Below are positions 14,380 to 14,801 of a stretch of 14,801 nt of DNA, in pieces (position 1 is the first letter of the stretch; every line of letters starts with the position of its first letter). Both the position numbers and the translations under genes were made by a program. Below the pieces are notes generated by a model, which saw only the letters and a program-made list of their open reading frames with translations, was not told the DNA's origin and searched no databases. Source of the stretch: an uncultured Oscillospiraceae bacterium (GTDB lineage: Bacteria; Bacillota; Clostridia; Oscillospirales; Oscillospiraceae); contig CALWXI010000127.1 of assembly GCA_944385455.1 (NCBI GenBank), forward strand, positions 1 to 14,801. Reading direction: 5' to 3'.

Positions 14380-14801
14380 ATGAACAGACAATGCATTGCG
14401 GTGGTGTCCGGCAAAGGCGGCACCGGTAAGACCTCCTTTGCGGCGGGCGTAGGTTCCGCCCTGGCGCTGGGCAAGCGGCGGGTGCTGTGCCTGGACTGCG
14501 ATGTGGGCCTCCGGAATCTGGACCTGGCTCTTGGATTGACGGACCGGGCGCTGATGGACTTTTCCGACGTGGCCCAGGGCCGCTGCAGCTTGGCGCAGGC
14601 CGTGGTGGAGCACCCGGATGTGCCGGGGCTGTTTCTCCTGACCGCCCCGGTGCGCACCCGCCGGTCCCCCGTCACCCGGGAACAGATGATCCGGCTGATG
14701 CGTGAGGTCCGGGAACAGTTCGATCTGTGCCTGCTGGACGCGCCGGCGGGCCTGGGCGAGGGCTTCTCCCTGGCCACCTGCGCCGCGGACCGCTGCGTGG
14801 T
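14380..14801 (+). CDS. minD: MinD-family P-loop ATPase, 3' end missing
   Basis: MinD binds the membrane as an ATP dimer and, with MinC, prevents division at the poles. The window holds the first 140 residues; the gene continues past the right edge. Visible features are the deviant Walker A G11-KGGTGKTS, the LDCD41-VGLRNLDLALGL motif (the GLRNLD form is typical of MinD and differs from FlhG and Soj), DFSDVAQG, and the Walker B-type LCLLD120-APAGLGEGFSLA. ATG 14380 has GGGAGG 10 nt upstream. The membrane-targeting C-terminal helix lies outside the window. No minC or minE is adjacent on the left, so an orphan MinD-like regulator remains possible; the family call is firm, the exact role less so. 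Confidence 0.85.
   Translation, partial: MNRQCIAVVSGKGGTGKTSFAAGVGSALALGKRRVLCLDCDVGLRNLDLALGLTDRALMDFSDVAQGRCSLAQAVVEHPDVPGLFLLTAPVRTRRSPVTREQMIRLMREVREQFDLCLLDAPAGLGEGFSLATCAADRCV

Overview
This window reads as a chromosomal segment of a high-GC, Gram-positive-type Firmicute. A gut Clostridia lineage of the Oscillospiraceae/Flavonifractor kind is my best guess. The clues are AGGAGG-type ribosome binding sites, GTG and TTG starts, a Firmicute-style maf-mreC-mreD order, Soj/Spo0J-like ParA and ParB with exact Firmicute parS sites, an SLH-domain protein, and strongly GC-rich third codon positions. All genes lie on the + strand and are tightly packed; no mobile element, CRISPR array, tRNA or rRNA was seen.

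Region 1 (1-1611) is the 3' part of a U32-family protein gene, cut by the window edge. Region 2 (1615-8186) is a likely operon: dut, maf, mreC, mreD, a class B penicillin-binding protein (PBP2/MrdA) and a cytoplasmic GH13 alpha-glucan hydrolase. It begins with an AT-rich promoter carrying a perfect 11-bp inverted repeat and ends at a 54-bp perfect palindrome. The operon combines nucleotide-pool house-cleaning (Dut, Maf) with lateral wall synthesis (MreC, MreD, PBP2).

Region 3 (8178-10712) is the chromosome segregation module. A parS site forms the exact centre of the 54-bp palindrome, which also looks like the operon's terminator. A strong extended -10 promoter and a leader with several hairpins follow, then parA, parB, and a small gene for a membrane-anchored coiled-coil protein whose start overlaps the parB stop. 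A second exact parS lies just after that gene. ParA, ParB, parS and the nearby rsmG suggest an origin-proximal location, although no DnaA-box cluster was seen here.

Region 4 (10753-14801) holds serS (a divergent SerRS type), a secreted SLH-domain protein, mscL and rsmG. Last comes a MinD-family ATPase that runs off the right edge and has its own promoter overlapping the rsmG stop. The most interesting items are the parS/terminator palindrome, the ParB-coupled membrane coiled-coil protein, the structured parA leader, and a 12-bp motif shared by the regions upstream of dut and of the SLH gene.
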